A DNA stretch of 17,929 bases from an uncultured Eubacteriales bacterium (GCA_934541115.1 CAKTDF010000034.1:1-17929); one strand, 5' to 3'; positions 1 to 6,827 are shown, numbered from the stretch's first letter. Numbers and translations: made by a program. The notes: generated from the sequence alone by a model not told the origin.

Positions 1-1844
1 ACCCGGAGCACAACTTTTTTATCGGTCTTGCATATCTCAAAGGAATTGATGTTGAGGTTGACTATGAAAGAGCGCTGAAACTCATAACCGGCGCGGCAGA
101 AGCCGAACTTCCGGAAGCGCTTGAAAAGCTCGTTGATATGTACCGTACAGGCACGGGCGTTGAAAGAGATTACCTCAAGGCAATCTCATGGCAGGAAAAA
201 CTGGTCGAAGTCAGAAAAAAGCTGTATGAGGGAGTACAAACAGAGGAGAACAGCACGGCGCTCTTTGTGGCAATGTGCGATCTTGGCGACTATTTGAAAG
301 AACTCGCAAAGCTCGAAAAAGCAAAAGAAGTATATCTGGAGTGCCTTAATTTTGCACGAGCTGTTGAAGAAAAAGCAAAAACGGCAGAGTCACGCAGAAA
401 TCTTTCCGTAAGTTATAATAGACTTGGCGACGTATATGTATCCGAAGACAGGTTTGATGAAGCTAAGGAAATGTATTTGAAATTCTTTGAAATCGGTAAA
501 GCTCTTGCTGAAGAAACAAAAACGGTAGAGTCACGCAGAATTCTTTCCGCAAGTTACGATAGACTCGGCGATATATACAAAGCTGAGGACATGCTTGAAA
601 AAGCCAAGGAAATGTATCTGCAAAGCCTTGAAATCAGCAAAGCCCTTGCCGAAGAGACAAAAACGGTAGAGTCGTGCAGAGATTTGTCTGTGAGTTATGA
701 TAAACTTGGAGGCATATACAAAGCTGAAGGCAAGCATAAAGAAGCCAAGGAAATGTATCTGCAAAGCTTTGAAATCAGCAAAGCCCTTGCAGAAGAGACA
801 AAAACGGCAGAGTCGTGCAGACACTTGTCTATAAGTTACAGTAGACTCGGCGATATATACAAAGCTGAAGGCAAGCTTGAAAAAGCTAAGGAAATGTATC
901 TGCAATGCTTTGAAATTGATAAAGCCCTTGCCGAAGAGACGAAGACAATGGAGTCACGTAGAGATTTGTCTGTGAGTTGTGTCAGTCTTGGCGGTATCTA
1001 CAAATCCGAAGGAAATCTTGAAAAAGCCAAGGAAATGTATCTGCAATTCTTTGAAATCAGCAAAGCTCTTGCCAAAGAAACAAAAACGGTAGGACCACGC
1101 AGAGAGTTGTCTGTAAGTTACGATAGACTTGGCGGTATATACCAAGCCGAAGGCAAGCTTGAAGAAGCCAAGGAAATGTATCTGCAAGGCTTTGAAATAA
1201 GAAAAGCCCTTGCCGAAGAAACGAAGACGATAGAGTCACGAAGAGATTTGTCTGTAAGTTGTAATAAACTCGGCGACATATACCAAGCCGAAGGCAAGCT
1301 TGAAGAAGCCAAAGAAATGCATCTGCAATGCTTTGAAATTAGCAAAGCTCTTGCCGAAGAAACAAAAACGGTGGGGTCACGAAGAGATTTATCTATAAGT
1401 TGCAATAAACTTGGCGATATATACAAATCTGAAGGCAAGCTTGAAAAAGCAAAGGAAATGTATCTACAAGGCTTTGAGATTTTTAAAGCTCTTGCCGAAG
1501 AGACAAGAACGATAAACTCACAAAGAGATTTGTCTGCAAGTTATGATAGACTTGGCGATATATACGAATCCGAGGGCAAGCTTGAAAAAGCTGAAGAAAT
1601 GTATCTGCAATCCTTTGAAATCGATAAAGCCATTGCTGAAGAGACAAATATGATTCAGGAATATGATGCTTTAGCTGCTTCTTATGTAAGACTTACATTG
1701 GTTTCTAAAAATAACGAAGAATATCTTCAAGCCGCATATGATATCTGGAACGCTCTTGCAGCTCAATGTCCGGATACCATAAAATATGCTCAAAGACGTG
1801 ATTTTGTCAAAAGTGAACTTGACTCACTTGTTAAGAAATCATAA
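1..1844 (+). CDS. Sel1/TPR repeat protein, 5'-truncated by the window edge
   Basis: The reading frame is open from base 3, so the first ATG inside the window (138) is not a real start and the protein begins upstream. The first ~55 codons read as Sel1-like repeats (FIGLAYLKGIDVEVDYERAL, then a GTGVERDYLKAISW-type unit). From about base 246 it changes to TPR-like helical hairpins of 47 residues: one degenerate unit, nine well-conserved units and a degenerate last unit (SYVRLTLV) ending in TAA at 1842-1844. Each unit has an LSxSYxxLGxIY first helix and an LEKAKEMYLQxFEI second helix. No signal peptide, membrane segment or catalytic domain is visible in this part; any effector domain would lie upstream. 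Such solenoids normally mediate protein-protein contacts. The family is clear but the partner and function are unknown. Confidence 0.85.
   Translation, partial: PEHNFFIGLAYLKGIDVEVDYERALKLITGAAEAELPEALEKLVDMYRTGTGVERDYLKAISWQEKLVEVRKKLYEGVQTEENSTALFVAMCDLGDYLKELAKLEKAKEVYLECLNFARAVEEKAKTAESRRNLSVSYNRLGDVYVSEDRFDEAKEMYLKFFEIGKALAEETKTVESRRILSASYDRLGDIYKAEDMLEKAKEMYLQSLEISKALAEETKTVESCRDLSVSYDKLGGIYKAEGKHKEAKEMYLQSFEISKALAEETKTAESCRHLSISYSRLGDIYKAEGKLEKAKEMYLQCFEIDKALAEETKTMESRRDLSVSCVSLGGIYKSEGNLEKAKEMYLQFFEISKALAKETKTVGPRRELSVSYDRLGGIYQAEGKLEEAKEMYLQGFEIRKALAEETKTIESRRDLSVSCNKLGDIYQAEGKLEEAKEMHLQCFEISKALAEETKTVGSRRDLSISCNKLGDIYKSEGKLEKAKEMYLQGFEIFKALAEETRTINSQRDLSASYDRLGDIYESEGKLEKAEEMYLQSFEIDKAIAEETNMIQEYDALAASYVRLTLVSKNNEEYLQAAYDIWNALAAQCPDTIKYAQRRDFVKSELDSLVKKS
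387..1655 (+). repeat. Nine tandem 141-bp coding repeats (47-residue TPR-like units)
   Basis: Matching codons recur exactly every 141 bases; for example the ATG of the EMYLQ motif is at 612 and again at 753, and the GAG of ESRR is at 387 and 528. Units agree closely in both DNA and protein. Variation is concentrated at a few positions: the residue after SRR, the YDR/YNR/YDK/CNK/YSR triplet, and the two residues after LQ. Degenerate copies flank the array at 246-386 and from 1656. The similarity suggests recent tandem duplication or gene conversion. Confidence 0.9.
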
Positions 1845-1861
1845 AATAAAGCTTTTTCAGC

Positions 1862-1892
1862 CGGTTCTTCCGCAAAAAGGACTGACCGTTTT
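1862..1892 (+). terminator. Possible weak terminator after the repeat-protein gene
   Basis: CGGTT and CTTCC-like bases at 1862-1871 can pair with GGACTGACCG at 1879-1888 in an imperfect stem with a 2x2 internal loop, followed by TTTT at 1889-1892. It lies 18 bases past the stop codon. The stem is interrupted and the U-run short, so this is tentative. Confidence 0.3.
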
Positions 1893-1901
1893 CAAAATCT
1901 G

Positions 1902-1930
1902 TTGAAACTTCCGGCGCATTGTGATAGAAT
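1902..1930 (+). promoter_or_regulatory. Sigma-A type promoter for mscL-proC
   Basis: TTGAAA at 1902-1907 and TAGAAT at 1925-1930 are separated by exactly 17 bases. Transcription should start near 1937, leaving an untranslated leader of about 100 bases before the mscL start at 2035. Confidence 0.7.
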
Positions 1931-1948
1931 ACGAAACGAAAAAACAAG

Positions 1949-2016
1949 TGACCGTCGACTGAACACTTGGCGCAGGTTTTGACACAGTGCCTGCATTCTC
2001 AACCGGTCGGCGGTCA
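1949..2016 (+). ncRNA. Structured 5' leader of mscL
   Basis: TGACCGTCGACTG (1949-1961) pairs with CGGTCGGCGGTCA-type bases at 2004-2016 through 13 consecutive pairs, two of them G-U. Inside this stem, GCAGG (1972-1976) pairs with CCTGC (1990-1994). CACT (1964-1967) could alternatively pair with AGTG (1986-1989), giving two competing inner folds. The outer stem closes five bases before the AGGAAAG ribosome binding site (2021-2027). It matches no riboswitch class that I recognise. The pairing is read directly from the sequence; a regulatory role is inference. Confidence 0.45.
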
Positions 2017-2034
2017 GCTAAGGAAAGTGTAGAA

Positions 2035-2539
2035 ATGAAAGAAAAAAGCAAAAGTTTTATCGGTGAGTTCAAAAAGTTCATCATGCGCGGCAGCGTCATT
2101 GACCTTGCCGTCGGCGTAATCATTGGCGGTGGATCGTCAATTCACTCGTCAACGATGTGATATCGCCGGTCATTTCGCTCGCAACAAAGGGCATTAACTT
2201 TGCCGATAAGTTCATCGTTCTTGCAATAACAGACGAAAAGTTTTCAACGGCAGCCGCTGCAAAGGACGCGGGGTATGCAACTCTCAACTATGGCTCGTTC
2301 GTGACGGCGGTACTCAATTTTCTCATCATGGCGTTTATCATTTTTCTGCTTGTCAAAGGGCTGAACAAGCTCGCTGAACTTGGCAGGAAAGAAGAAAAGC
2401 CGGCTGAAGCAACCACCAAAAAGTGTCCGTTCTGCCAAAGCGAAATCAGCATAAAGGCTGTCAGATGCCCCAATTGTACCTCGGAACTTCCCGAAATGAA
2501 GAAAGCGAAGAAGAAATTAAAGAGAAAGAAGCTGAATAA
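2035..2539 (+). pseudogene. mscL: Large-conductance mechanosensitive channel MscL, twice frameshifted
   Basis: The product would be the membrane channel that opens on hypo-osmotic shock. The start ATG at 2035 follows AGGAAAG (2021-2027). Frame one encodes the hallmark N-terminus and first membrane helix (FKKFIMRGSVIDLAVGVIIG) and then hits TGA at 2158. The MscL homology continues in another frame from about 2133: IVNSLVNDVISPVI, a periplasmic loop, a second membrane helix (NFLIMAFIIFLLVKGL), and a cytoplasmic tail with a CPFC...CPNC zinc-ribbon-like motif. Compared with normal MscL, about ten bases covering the AFGx residues after IIGG are missing. Near 2493-2498 a second shift of one base is implied: the frame beginning at 2498 gives an acidic tail (EESEEEIKEKEAE) and TAA at 2537-2539, whereas the current frame gives an implausible lysine-rich run into proC. 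It is either a true pseudogene or an assembly error. Confidence 0.8.
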
Positions 2540-2540
2540 A

Positions 2541-3335
2541 ATGACAGGATTCATAGGAGCGGGAAACATGGCTTCCGCAATGATAAGCGGTCTTGTTTCG
2601 TCGGGAACACTCTCCGGCGGCGATATAGCCGTTTTTGACATTGACGCGCAGAAAACCGCGGCGCTCGCAAAGGAACTCGGTGTGCGCGTGCTGGGCAGTG
2701 CGCAGGAAGTTGCTCAAAGCTGCGAAAACGTTGTGTTTTCTGTCAAACCCAATATTTTGCCGGAGGTTCTGCCGCCGCTCAAAAGGGTGATTCTTGAGCA
2801 CAAGCCTTTGGTTATTTCAATAGCCGCAGGAAAGCCGCTTTCGTTTTTTGAAGAACGTCTTTCCGGCGAGGTCAGACTTGTTCGCGTAATGCCGAACATC
2901 AATGCAACCGTCGGCGAGGCGGTCAGCGCCTTTTGCGGAAATGAAAATGCAACGGAAAACGACCTCGCTTTTGCCAAAAAAATGTGCGAGAGCTTTGGTA
3001 CTGCTGTCAATCTGCCGGAAAAACACTTTCCGCTTTTCGGCGTGATCGGAGGTTCTTCACCTGCATTTGCATATATGTTCATTGACGCGCTTGCAAGAGC
3101 TTCTGTTAAGAACGGAATGCCGAAAAAGCAGGCGCTTGAAATCTGCGCCCAGGCAGTTCTCGGTTCGGCAAAGATGATTCTTGAATCAAAAGAGCACCCG
3201 ATGGAGCTGACCGACAGAGTCTGCTCACCGGGCGGAACAACAATCGAGGGTGTGCTTTCGCTCCAAAAGAACGGCTTTGAGTCGGCGGTTGCCGGCGCTG
3301 TTCAGGCGGCTGTTGAAAAGGACAGACTGCTGTAA
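2541..3335 (+). CDS. proC: Pyrroline-5-carboxylate reductase
   Basis: This enzyme catalyses the last step of proline synthesis, reducing pyrroline-5-carboxylate with NAD(P)H in the cytoplasm. The 264 residues match the usual family length of about 265-270. The N-terminal Rossmann motif is MTGFIGAGNMASAMISG, followed by VFSVKP and VRVMPN. The C-terminal dimerisation domain carries the family signature CSPGGTTIEGVLSL. The ATG at 2541 was chosen because it begins directly at the Rossmann strand and lies one base after the inferred ancestral mscL stop (2537-2539), suggesting translational coupling; an AAAGAGAAAG-like purine run precedes it. The open frame actually extends back to GTG 2157 through mscL sequence. 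That extension is explained by the mscL frameshifts, not by a genuine two-domain protein. Its link with mscL may reflect osmotic adaptation, since proline is a compatible solute, but that is inference. Confidence 0.93.
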   Translation: MTGFIGAGNMASAMISGLVSSGTLSGGDIAVFDIDAQKTAALAKELGVRVLGSAQEVAQSCENVVFSVKPNILPEVLPPLKRVILEHKPLVISIAAGKPLSFFEERLSGEVRLVRVMPNINATVGEAVSAFCGNENATENDLAFAKKMCESFGTAVNLPEKHFPLFGVIGGSSPAFAYMFIDALARASVKNGMPKKQALEICAQAVLGSAKMILESKEHPMELTDRVCSPGGTTIEGVLSLQKNGFESAVAGAVQAAVEKDRLL

Positions 3336-3375
3336 GTATTACAACTTCACTGCACATATCATACCCTGTGTTATT

Positions 3376-3414
3376 CCGCAAAATTGAAAGACATTCGGTA
3401 TTTTTTGCGGTTTT
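3376..3414 (+). terminator. proC: Probable terminator of proC
   Basis: CCGCAAAA at 3376-3383 pairs perfectly with TTTTGCGG at 3403-3410, leaving a 19-base loop, followed by TTTT at 3411-3414. It lies 40 bases after the proC stop. The loop is long, so strength is uncertain. Confidence 0.45.
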
Positions 3415-3420
3415 GCCGCG

Positions 3421-3469
3421 TTTGACAAAAATTCCGGTGGCGCAGTCTGCAAACGAAATTTTTGTCAAA
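3421..3469 (-). terminator. 13-bp inverted repeat downstream of the M14 peptidase gene
   Basis: TTTGACAAAAATT (3421-3433) is the exact reverse complement of AATTTTTGTCAAA (3457-3469), with a 23-base loop. It begins three bases past the minus-strand stop codon, between two convergent genes. The arms are A/T-rich with a T-run in the stem on either strand, consistent with a bidirectional terminator. Confidence 0.45.
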
Positions 3470-3472
3470 GTC

Positions 3473-4384
3473 TCACATCAAAGTGAAAATTGTGAGAGCC
3501 TCCTCAATGCGCGCATAGATTTTTTCAAGCTCGGTAACCGGCAGCGGATTTTCGCCTTTTCCAATCTCCATTGTGAACGCGGGACGGTAAAATTCGCTGA
3601 TGAACCAGTCTTTGAATCCGCCGTGAGAAGCGAGCCCGTCATTTTCAACAAGGCGGTATGAGCATGAGTCGGCGAGAATCTTTGCCATCATGTGAGCTTG
3701 GGCGGGGGTGTCGTCTCCGTAGCACCAATAAAGCTCCTCTCCTTGTGAATGCAGCGCCATAGCCTGACGAAAAGGCAGCATGCGGCAGAGTCTGGTCATG
3801 GCTTTTGTTTCTGCCTCGCTTTCGGCTCTGTATCCGCCGAAACGCCGCGGCGCCGGACCGGTTATTCCGCTTTCTTCTTCCATTTTGCGCAAGGTTTCCC
3901 AACCTGCGTTGAAATTGTGGTTGATGTCAACTCCGGCAGCATTTGCGTTCCATTTTGAATAGTCTTTGCATTTGAGAGATTCGATGAATTTTTTTGTGGA
4001 GCCTGCACCGTCCGCGCCATGAACGGCGATTTCAACGCCGTCCGGGTTCACGCAGGGAACGATCATTACACCGAGCTGAGAAAACGCCCTTGAAATGTTG
4101 ACTGAGCAAAGCTCGCTCTTTTGGTCAAGACTTATACACAGCTTTTCGCAAAAGCGAAAGAGCACGAGCGCGGTCAGCCATTCGCAGCCGTGGAAAGCTC
4201 CGGCAAGGAGAACGCGGTTCCTTTTGTTGCCGAGCGTGAGGGCAAAAATTGCTCTCCCCGTGCTGCTGCGACCAATCACATCTGTCGAAAGAAACGGGTA
4301 TTTTTTTGTCAGATCTTCAACAAGGCGTTTGCTTTTTTCATAGTCAAATATAGTTTTGTCTGTGCATTCTGTAATAAGATTCAT
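3473..4384 (-). CDS. M14-family zinc carboxypeptidase (gamma-D-glutamyl-diaminopimelate peptidase type)
   Basis: A zinc peptidase of about 303 residues. Visible ligands and catalytic residues are H65 and E68 (GAFHGCEW), H212 (ALHSQGEE) and catalytic E273 (FTMEIGKG). NPDGVE at 113-118 and GVDINHNF at 151-158 are typical of the M14C subgroup, which cleaves gamma-D-Glu-meso-diaminopimelate bonds in cell-wall peptides. There is no signal peptide, so it probably acts in the cytoplasm on recycled muropeptides, as MpaA does; the exact substrate is inferred. The open frame runs further upstream to 4891, but that part overlaps the divergent Nudix gene. The ATG at 4384-4382 has GGAAAGG about ten bases upstream. 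The gene is convergent with proC and divergent from the Nudix gene. Confidence 0.88.
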   Translation of the reverse strand: MNLITECTDKTIFDYEKSKRLVEDLTKKYPFLSTDVIGRSSTGRAIFALTLGNKRNRVLLAGAFHGCEWLTALVLFRFCEKLCISLDQKSELCSVNISRAFSQLGVMIVPCVNPDGVEIAVHGADGAGSTKKFIESLKCKDYSKWNANAAGVDINHNFNAGWETLRKMEEESGITGPAPRRFGGYRAESEAETKAMTRLCRMLPFRQAMALHSQGEELYWCYGDDTPAQAHMMAKILADSCSYRLVENDGLASHGGFKDWFISEFYRPAFTMEIGKGENPLPVTELEKIYARIEEALTIFTLM

Positions 4385-4402
4385 AATGAACATTCCTTTC
4401 CG

Positions 4403-4426
4403 GTCGGCGCTCTTTTTGGCGCCGAC
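4403..4426. other. GC-rich 8-bp hairpin between divergent genes
   Basis: GTCGGCGC (4403-4410) and GCGCCGAC (4419-4426) are perfect complements around an 8-base T-rich loop. In the minus-strand transcript it would sit just upstream of the M14 peptidase ribosome binding site (4395-4401). An AT-rich stretch (4434-4450) that may hold the divergent promoters lies beside it, but no convincing -35/-10 pair could be assigned. Confidence 0.4.
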
Positions 4427-4489
4427 GCATCCTTTTAAAAAATATATATTCATCCGGAGTTTACCGGTATTCCGAAAAGAGGGACAAAT

Positions 4490-5035
4490 ATGGACATGAC
4501 TGAAAAAATGATTGACCGAAAAGTGATTTTTGAGGGCAGAATAATTAACGTGTACAATGACACAGTTGTTCTGCCTAACGGAAAGCACTCCACCCGTGAG
4601 GTTGTTGAACACCACGGCGGTGTTTGCGTTGCCGCACTGACAGAGAACAACACGCTGCTTTTTGTGCGCCAGTTCCGCTATCCTTACGGCAGAGTTCTGC
4701 TTGAACTGCCTGCCGGAAAGCTTGAAAAAGGCGAAGAGCCGCTCGCGGCGGGAATGCGTGAGCTTGAGGAGGAATGCGGAGTAACTGCGGAAAAGGTTAT
4801 TCCGATGGGTGAGGTTTATCCCACAGTTGCATATTGCACCGAGATAATCCACCTTTACCTCGCAAAAGGCATAAAAAAGACGCATCAGCATCTTGATGAG
4901 GGCGAGTTCCTTTCGGTTGAAGAAATTGAACTTTCAAAGGCTGTGGAACTTGTTATGAACGGCGAAATTACCGACAGCAAGACCGTTGCACTTGTTCTCA
5001 AAACGGCAAAACTCCTTGAGGAGGGAAGGATATGA
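4490..5035 (+). CDS. nudF: ADP-ribose pyrophosphatase (Nudix hydrolase)
   Basis: A 181-residue cytoplasmic hydrolase expected to split ADP-ribose to AMP and ribose 5-phosphate. The complete Nudix box is present: G76, E82, then R90-E91-L-E-E94-E95-C-G97-V98, fitting GX5EX7REUXEEXGU. The stretch before it (VRQFRYPYGRVLLELPAG) and the domain-swapped N-terminal strands are typical of the ADP-ribose pyrophosphatase subgroup of the YqkG type. The start at 4490 follows AGAGGG with suitable spacing; two further in-frame ATG codons (4496, 4508) are less well placed. The stop TGA overlaps the ATG of the following maf gene (ATGA at 5032-5035), so the two are translationally coupled. Substrate assignment rests on family resemblance. 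Confidence 0.92.
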   Translation: MDMTEKMIDRKVIFEGRIINVYNDTVVLPNGKHSTREVVEHHGGVCVAALTENNTLLFVRQFRYPYGRVLLELPAGKLEKGEEPLAAGMRELEEECGVTAEKVIPMGEVYPTVAYCTEIIHLYLAKGIKKTHQHLDEGEFLSVEEIELSKAVELVMNGEITDSKTVALVLKTAKLLEEGRI

Positions 5036-5610
5036 AACGATTTGTTGTTGCCTCCGCCTCTCCGAGGCGGCGCGAGCTGCTTTCAAATGCCGGCTATACC
5101 TTCGAGGTAATACCTTCTGATGCCGACGAAAGTCTGCCGGAAGGTATTGACGCGTCGGACGCGGTTTTGGAGCTCGCAAAAAGAAAAGCGCATTCTGTTT
5201 TGAAAAATGAGACGAATGCGGTTGTTCTTGGCTGCGACACGGTTGTTTCTCTCGGCGGAAAAATTCTCGGAAAACCAAAAACTCACGCTGATGCCGAAGC
5301 AATGCTTTATGCTCTTTCCGGCAGGGTACACGAGGTCTTTACCGGAGTATGCATTGCTGACGGTGAAAAGGAGGATAGCTTTGTTTCATGTACGAGGGTT
5401 GAATTTTATCCGCTTTCCGATGAAACCGTGAGGTCATATGTTCAGACGGAAGAACCTATGGATAAGGCGGGTGCCTATGGAATCCAAGGATTCGGCAGTG
5501 TTCTTGTTAAAAGGATCGATGGCGACTATTTTACCGTTATGGGTCTGCCTGTCAATGAGTGTGCAAGAGCTCTCGCTCTTTTCAATATCAAGGGCAGGGT
5601 AACGGTTTGA
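5032..5610 (+). CDS. maf: Maf-family nucleotide pyrophosphatase
   Basis: A 192-residue house-cleaning enzyme that hydrolyses dTTP/UTP or modified nucleotides to the monophosphates; the family has also been linked to septum formation. It opens with the Maf signature VVASASPRRRELL (residues 5-17), has the catalytic-site stretch VVLGCDTVVS around D69, LGKPKTHADAEAML at 79-92, and YGIQG followed by GDYFTVMGLP in the C-terminal half. Length is normal for the family. The start overlaps the Nudix stop by four bases. Both enzymes act on nucleotide by-products, so the pair makes a small nucleotide-sanitation operon, closed by the terminator at 5641. Confidence 0.93.
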   Translation: MKRFVVASASPRRRELLSNAGYTFEVIPSDADESLPEGIDASDAVLELAKRKAHSVLKNETNAVVLGCDTVVSLGGKILGKPKTHADAEAMLYALSGRVHEVFTGVCIADGEKEDSFVSCTRVEFYPLSDETVRSYVQTEEPMDKAGAYGIQGFGSVLVKRIDGDYFTVMGLPVNECARALALFNIKGRVTV

Positions 5611-5640
5611 GTAACAACGATCAACCGAGTAATAAAATCT

Positions 5641-5682
5641 AAGGGAGTCGACCGCATCGGATTCGGCTCCCTTTCCTTTTTT
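5641..5682 (+). terminator. Rho-independent terminator of the nudF-maf unit
   Basis: AAGGGAGTCGA (5641-5651) pairs with TCGGCTCCCTT (5663-5673) over 11 base pairs including one G-U, with an 11-base loop, and is followed by TCCTTTTTT. It lies 30 bases past the maf stop. Confidence 0.85.
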
Positions 5683-5811
5683 GACCCGTAAGCGTAAAAA
5701 TGGTTTTCTGCCTGAGGCAAAGTCGTATAGAACAGGCAGCTACCACAAAAAAAGCGACGTGTGTCGATTTTTGACCTGAATATCGTGAAATAATTAACAG
5801 TATTTGAATTT

Positions 5812-5854
5812 AATGTTTAATAACAGACAAATCATTGACAAAATGTTTGATAAC
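5812..5854. promoter_or_regulatory. Paired direct repeats at the esterase promoter, candidate operator
   Basis: AATGTTTAATAAC (5812-5824) and AATGTTTGATAAC (5842-5854) agree at 12 of 13 positions and start exactly 30 bases apart, about three helical turns. The first copy is upstream of the -35 box; the second fills most of the spacer. The second copy also joins the dyad ATAAC-G-GTTAT (5850-5860) that runs into the -10 box. This layout suits a repressor or activator site; no regulator gene is seen in the window. Confidence 0.45.
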
Positions 5855-5863
5855 GGTTATATT
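5835..5863 (+). promoter_or_regulatory. Strong sigma-A type promoter for the esterase gene
   Basis: A consensus TTGACA at 5835-5840 and TATATT at 5858-5863 are separated by 17 bases. The start of transcription would fall near 5870, giving a leader of about 25 bases that holds the GGAGGGAG ribosome binding site (5883-5890). The rest of the 5683-5834 gap shows only short inverted repeats (CTGCCTG at 5708-5714 with CAGGCAG at 5733-5739). Confidence 0.8.
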
Positions 5864-5894
5864 GAAAGCGATGTTACATTGACGGAGGGAGAAA

Positions 5895-6827
5895 ATGGAA
5901 AACGGATATTTTGAAAGAGAGCTTTCTGTTCATGACAGGTTAATGAATCATTTTGTCAGACTTGCTCTTTTGGCACGCGGCAGCGGACGGTTGTTTTCGA
6001 GCAAAAGAGCCTGTGAGGAATATTTGAAAACGGCGCAGTGCAAGCCTGTTGATTTGCCGACAGGGGAAAGAAAAGGAATTACGGTTTTCAAAGAAAAATA
6101 TTGCGACACGGAATATTACATTTTTAAACCAAAAGCTGAGGCAAACTCAAAAACGGTTGTTATGTATCTCCACGGCGGCGCATATGTTCGCAGGCTGACG
6201 AGCCACCATGTCAGGCTGATTGAAAAGCTTTGCAGAAAAACGGGCTGCATTTTTGTTGTGCCGCTTTATTTGACTTTACCTGAGTATTCATGCCGTGAAA
6301 GTCTCGAACAGCTTTTGGAAATCTATAGAACTCTCACCGAAAAATATGAAAATGTTGTCCTTTGCGGAGATTCCTGCGGAGGAGCGATCTGCGTTAATCT
6401 GCTGCCTTTTATAGAGCAAAGCGGACTTAAAAAACCAAAGAAACTGATTTTGTTTTCACCCTTTCTTGACCACAGGGTTGAGGGGGACGCAGAGACCGAA
6501 AAAATTGCAAAACATGATCCGATGTTTTGCGGAACGGGCGGACTCGGGTTCCTTGCCGAGCGTTGGTGCGAGGGCTTTGAAAAAGATGATCCTTGTGCCG
6601 AACCTGCCTGCGCAGAGTTCAAATCCGGAGTGCCTGTTTGCATTTTCACCTCGGGAGGGGACATGCTTTCAGCCGGCTGCAAAAGATTTTTTGAAAAAGG
6701 GACGGCTGCCGGTGCGCCGATAAGGCTGGTTTACTTTGAAAAAACGTATCACTGTTTTGTTTTATACCCACTTGATGCGGCAAGGTTCTGCATGAACGAG
6801 ACTGCTAAACTGATAACGGAGGAATAA
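5895..6827 (+). CDS. Alpha/beta-hydrolase fold-3 esterase (HSL-like)
   Basis: A 310-residue alpha/beta hydrolase resembling the hormone-sensitive lipase family of carboxylesterases. The oxyanion motif is YLHGGAYV (HGGA at 93-96, where the family usually has HGGG). The nucleophile elbow is GDSCGG with S160, the acid is likely D256 (SGGDMLSAG) and the base H286 (YHCFVLYP), so the triad is complete. No signal peptide is seen, so it should be cytoplasmic. The substrate is unknown; the family takes short-chain esters and some members act as deacetylases. ATG 5895 follows GGAGGGAG with 4-5 bases spacing. It is probably co-transcribed with the membrane protein gene 33 bases downstream. Confidence 0.9.
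   Translation: MENGYFERELSVHDRLMNHFVRLALLARGSGRLFSSKRACEEYLKTAQCKPVDLPTGERKGITVFKEKYCDTEYYIFKPKAEANSKTVVMYLHGGAYVRRLTSHHVRLIEKLCRKTGCIFVVPLYLTLPEYSCRESLEQLLEIYRTLTEKYENVVLCGDSCGGAICVNLLPFIEQSGLKKPKKLILFSPFLDHRVEGDAETEKIAKHDPMFCGTGGLGFLAERWCEGFEKDDPCAEPACAEFKSGVPVCIFTSGGDMLSAGCKRFFEKGTAAGAPIRLVYFEKTYHCFVLYPLDAARFCMNETAKLITEE

Noticed and set aside
531..1438. Several open frames of 60-124 codons on the minus strand opposite the repeat array
   Set aside because: They repeat with the same 141-base period as the TPR units and exist only because the plus-strand codons lack the complementary stops; no start signals or family features.
387..1655. Tandem repeats as a CRISPR or satellite array
   Set aside because: The period is 141 bases with no spacers, the frame is kept throughout and the units encode TPR-like helices.
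2157..2540. GTG-initiated MscL-ProC two-domain protein
   Set aside because: No ribosome binding site precedes GTG 2157, which lies inside the mscL sequence, and the fusion depends on two indels in mscL.
3368..3661. 97-codon plus-strand frame after proC
   Set aside because: It runs antisense over the end of the M14 peptidase gene and through two inverted repeats, with no recognisable domain.
4385..4891. N-terminal extension of the M14 peptidase to a 472-residue protein
   Set aside because: It overlaps the Nudix gene on the other strand, shows no M14 homology, and the ATG at 4384 has a suitable ribosome binding site.
5755..5772. CGAC-GTGT-GTCG hairpin followed by ATTTTT as a terminator
   Set aside because: Only four base pairs, and the strong terminator at 5641-5682 already ends the upstream unit.
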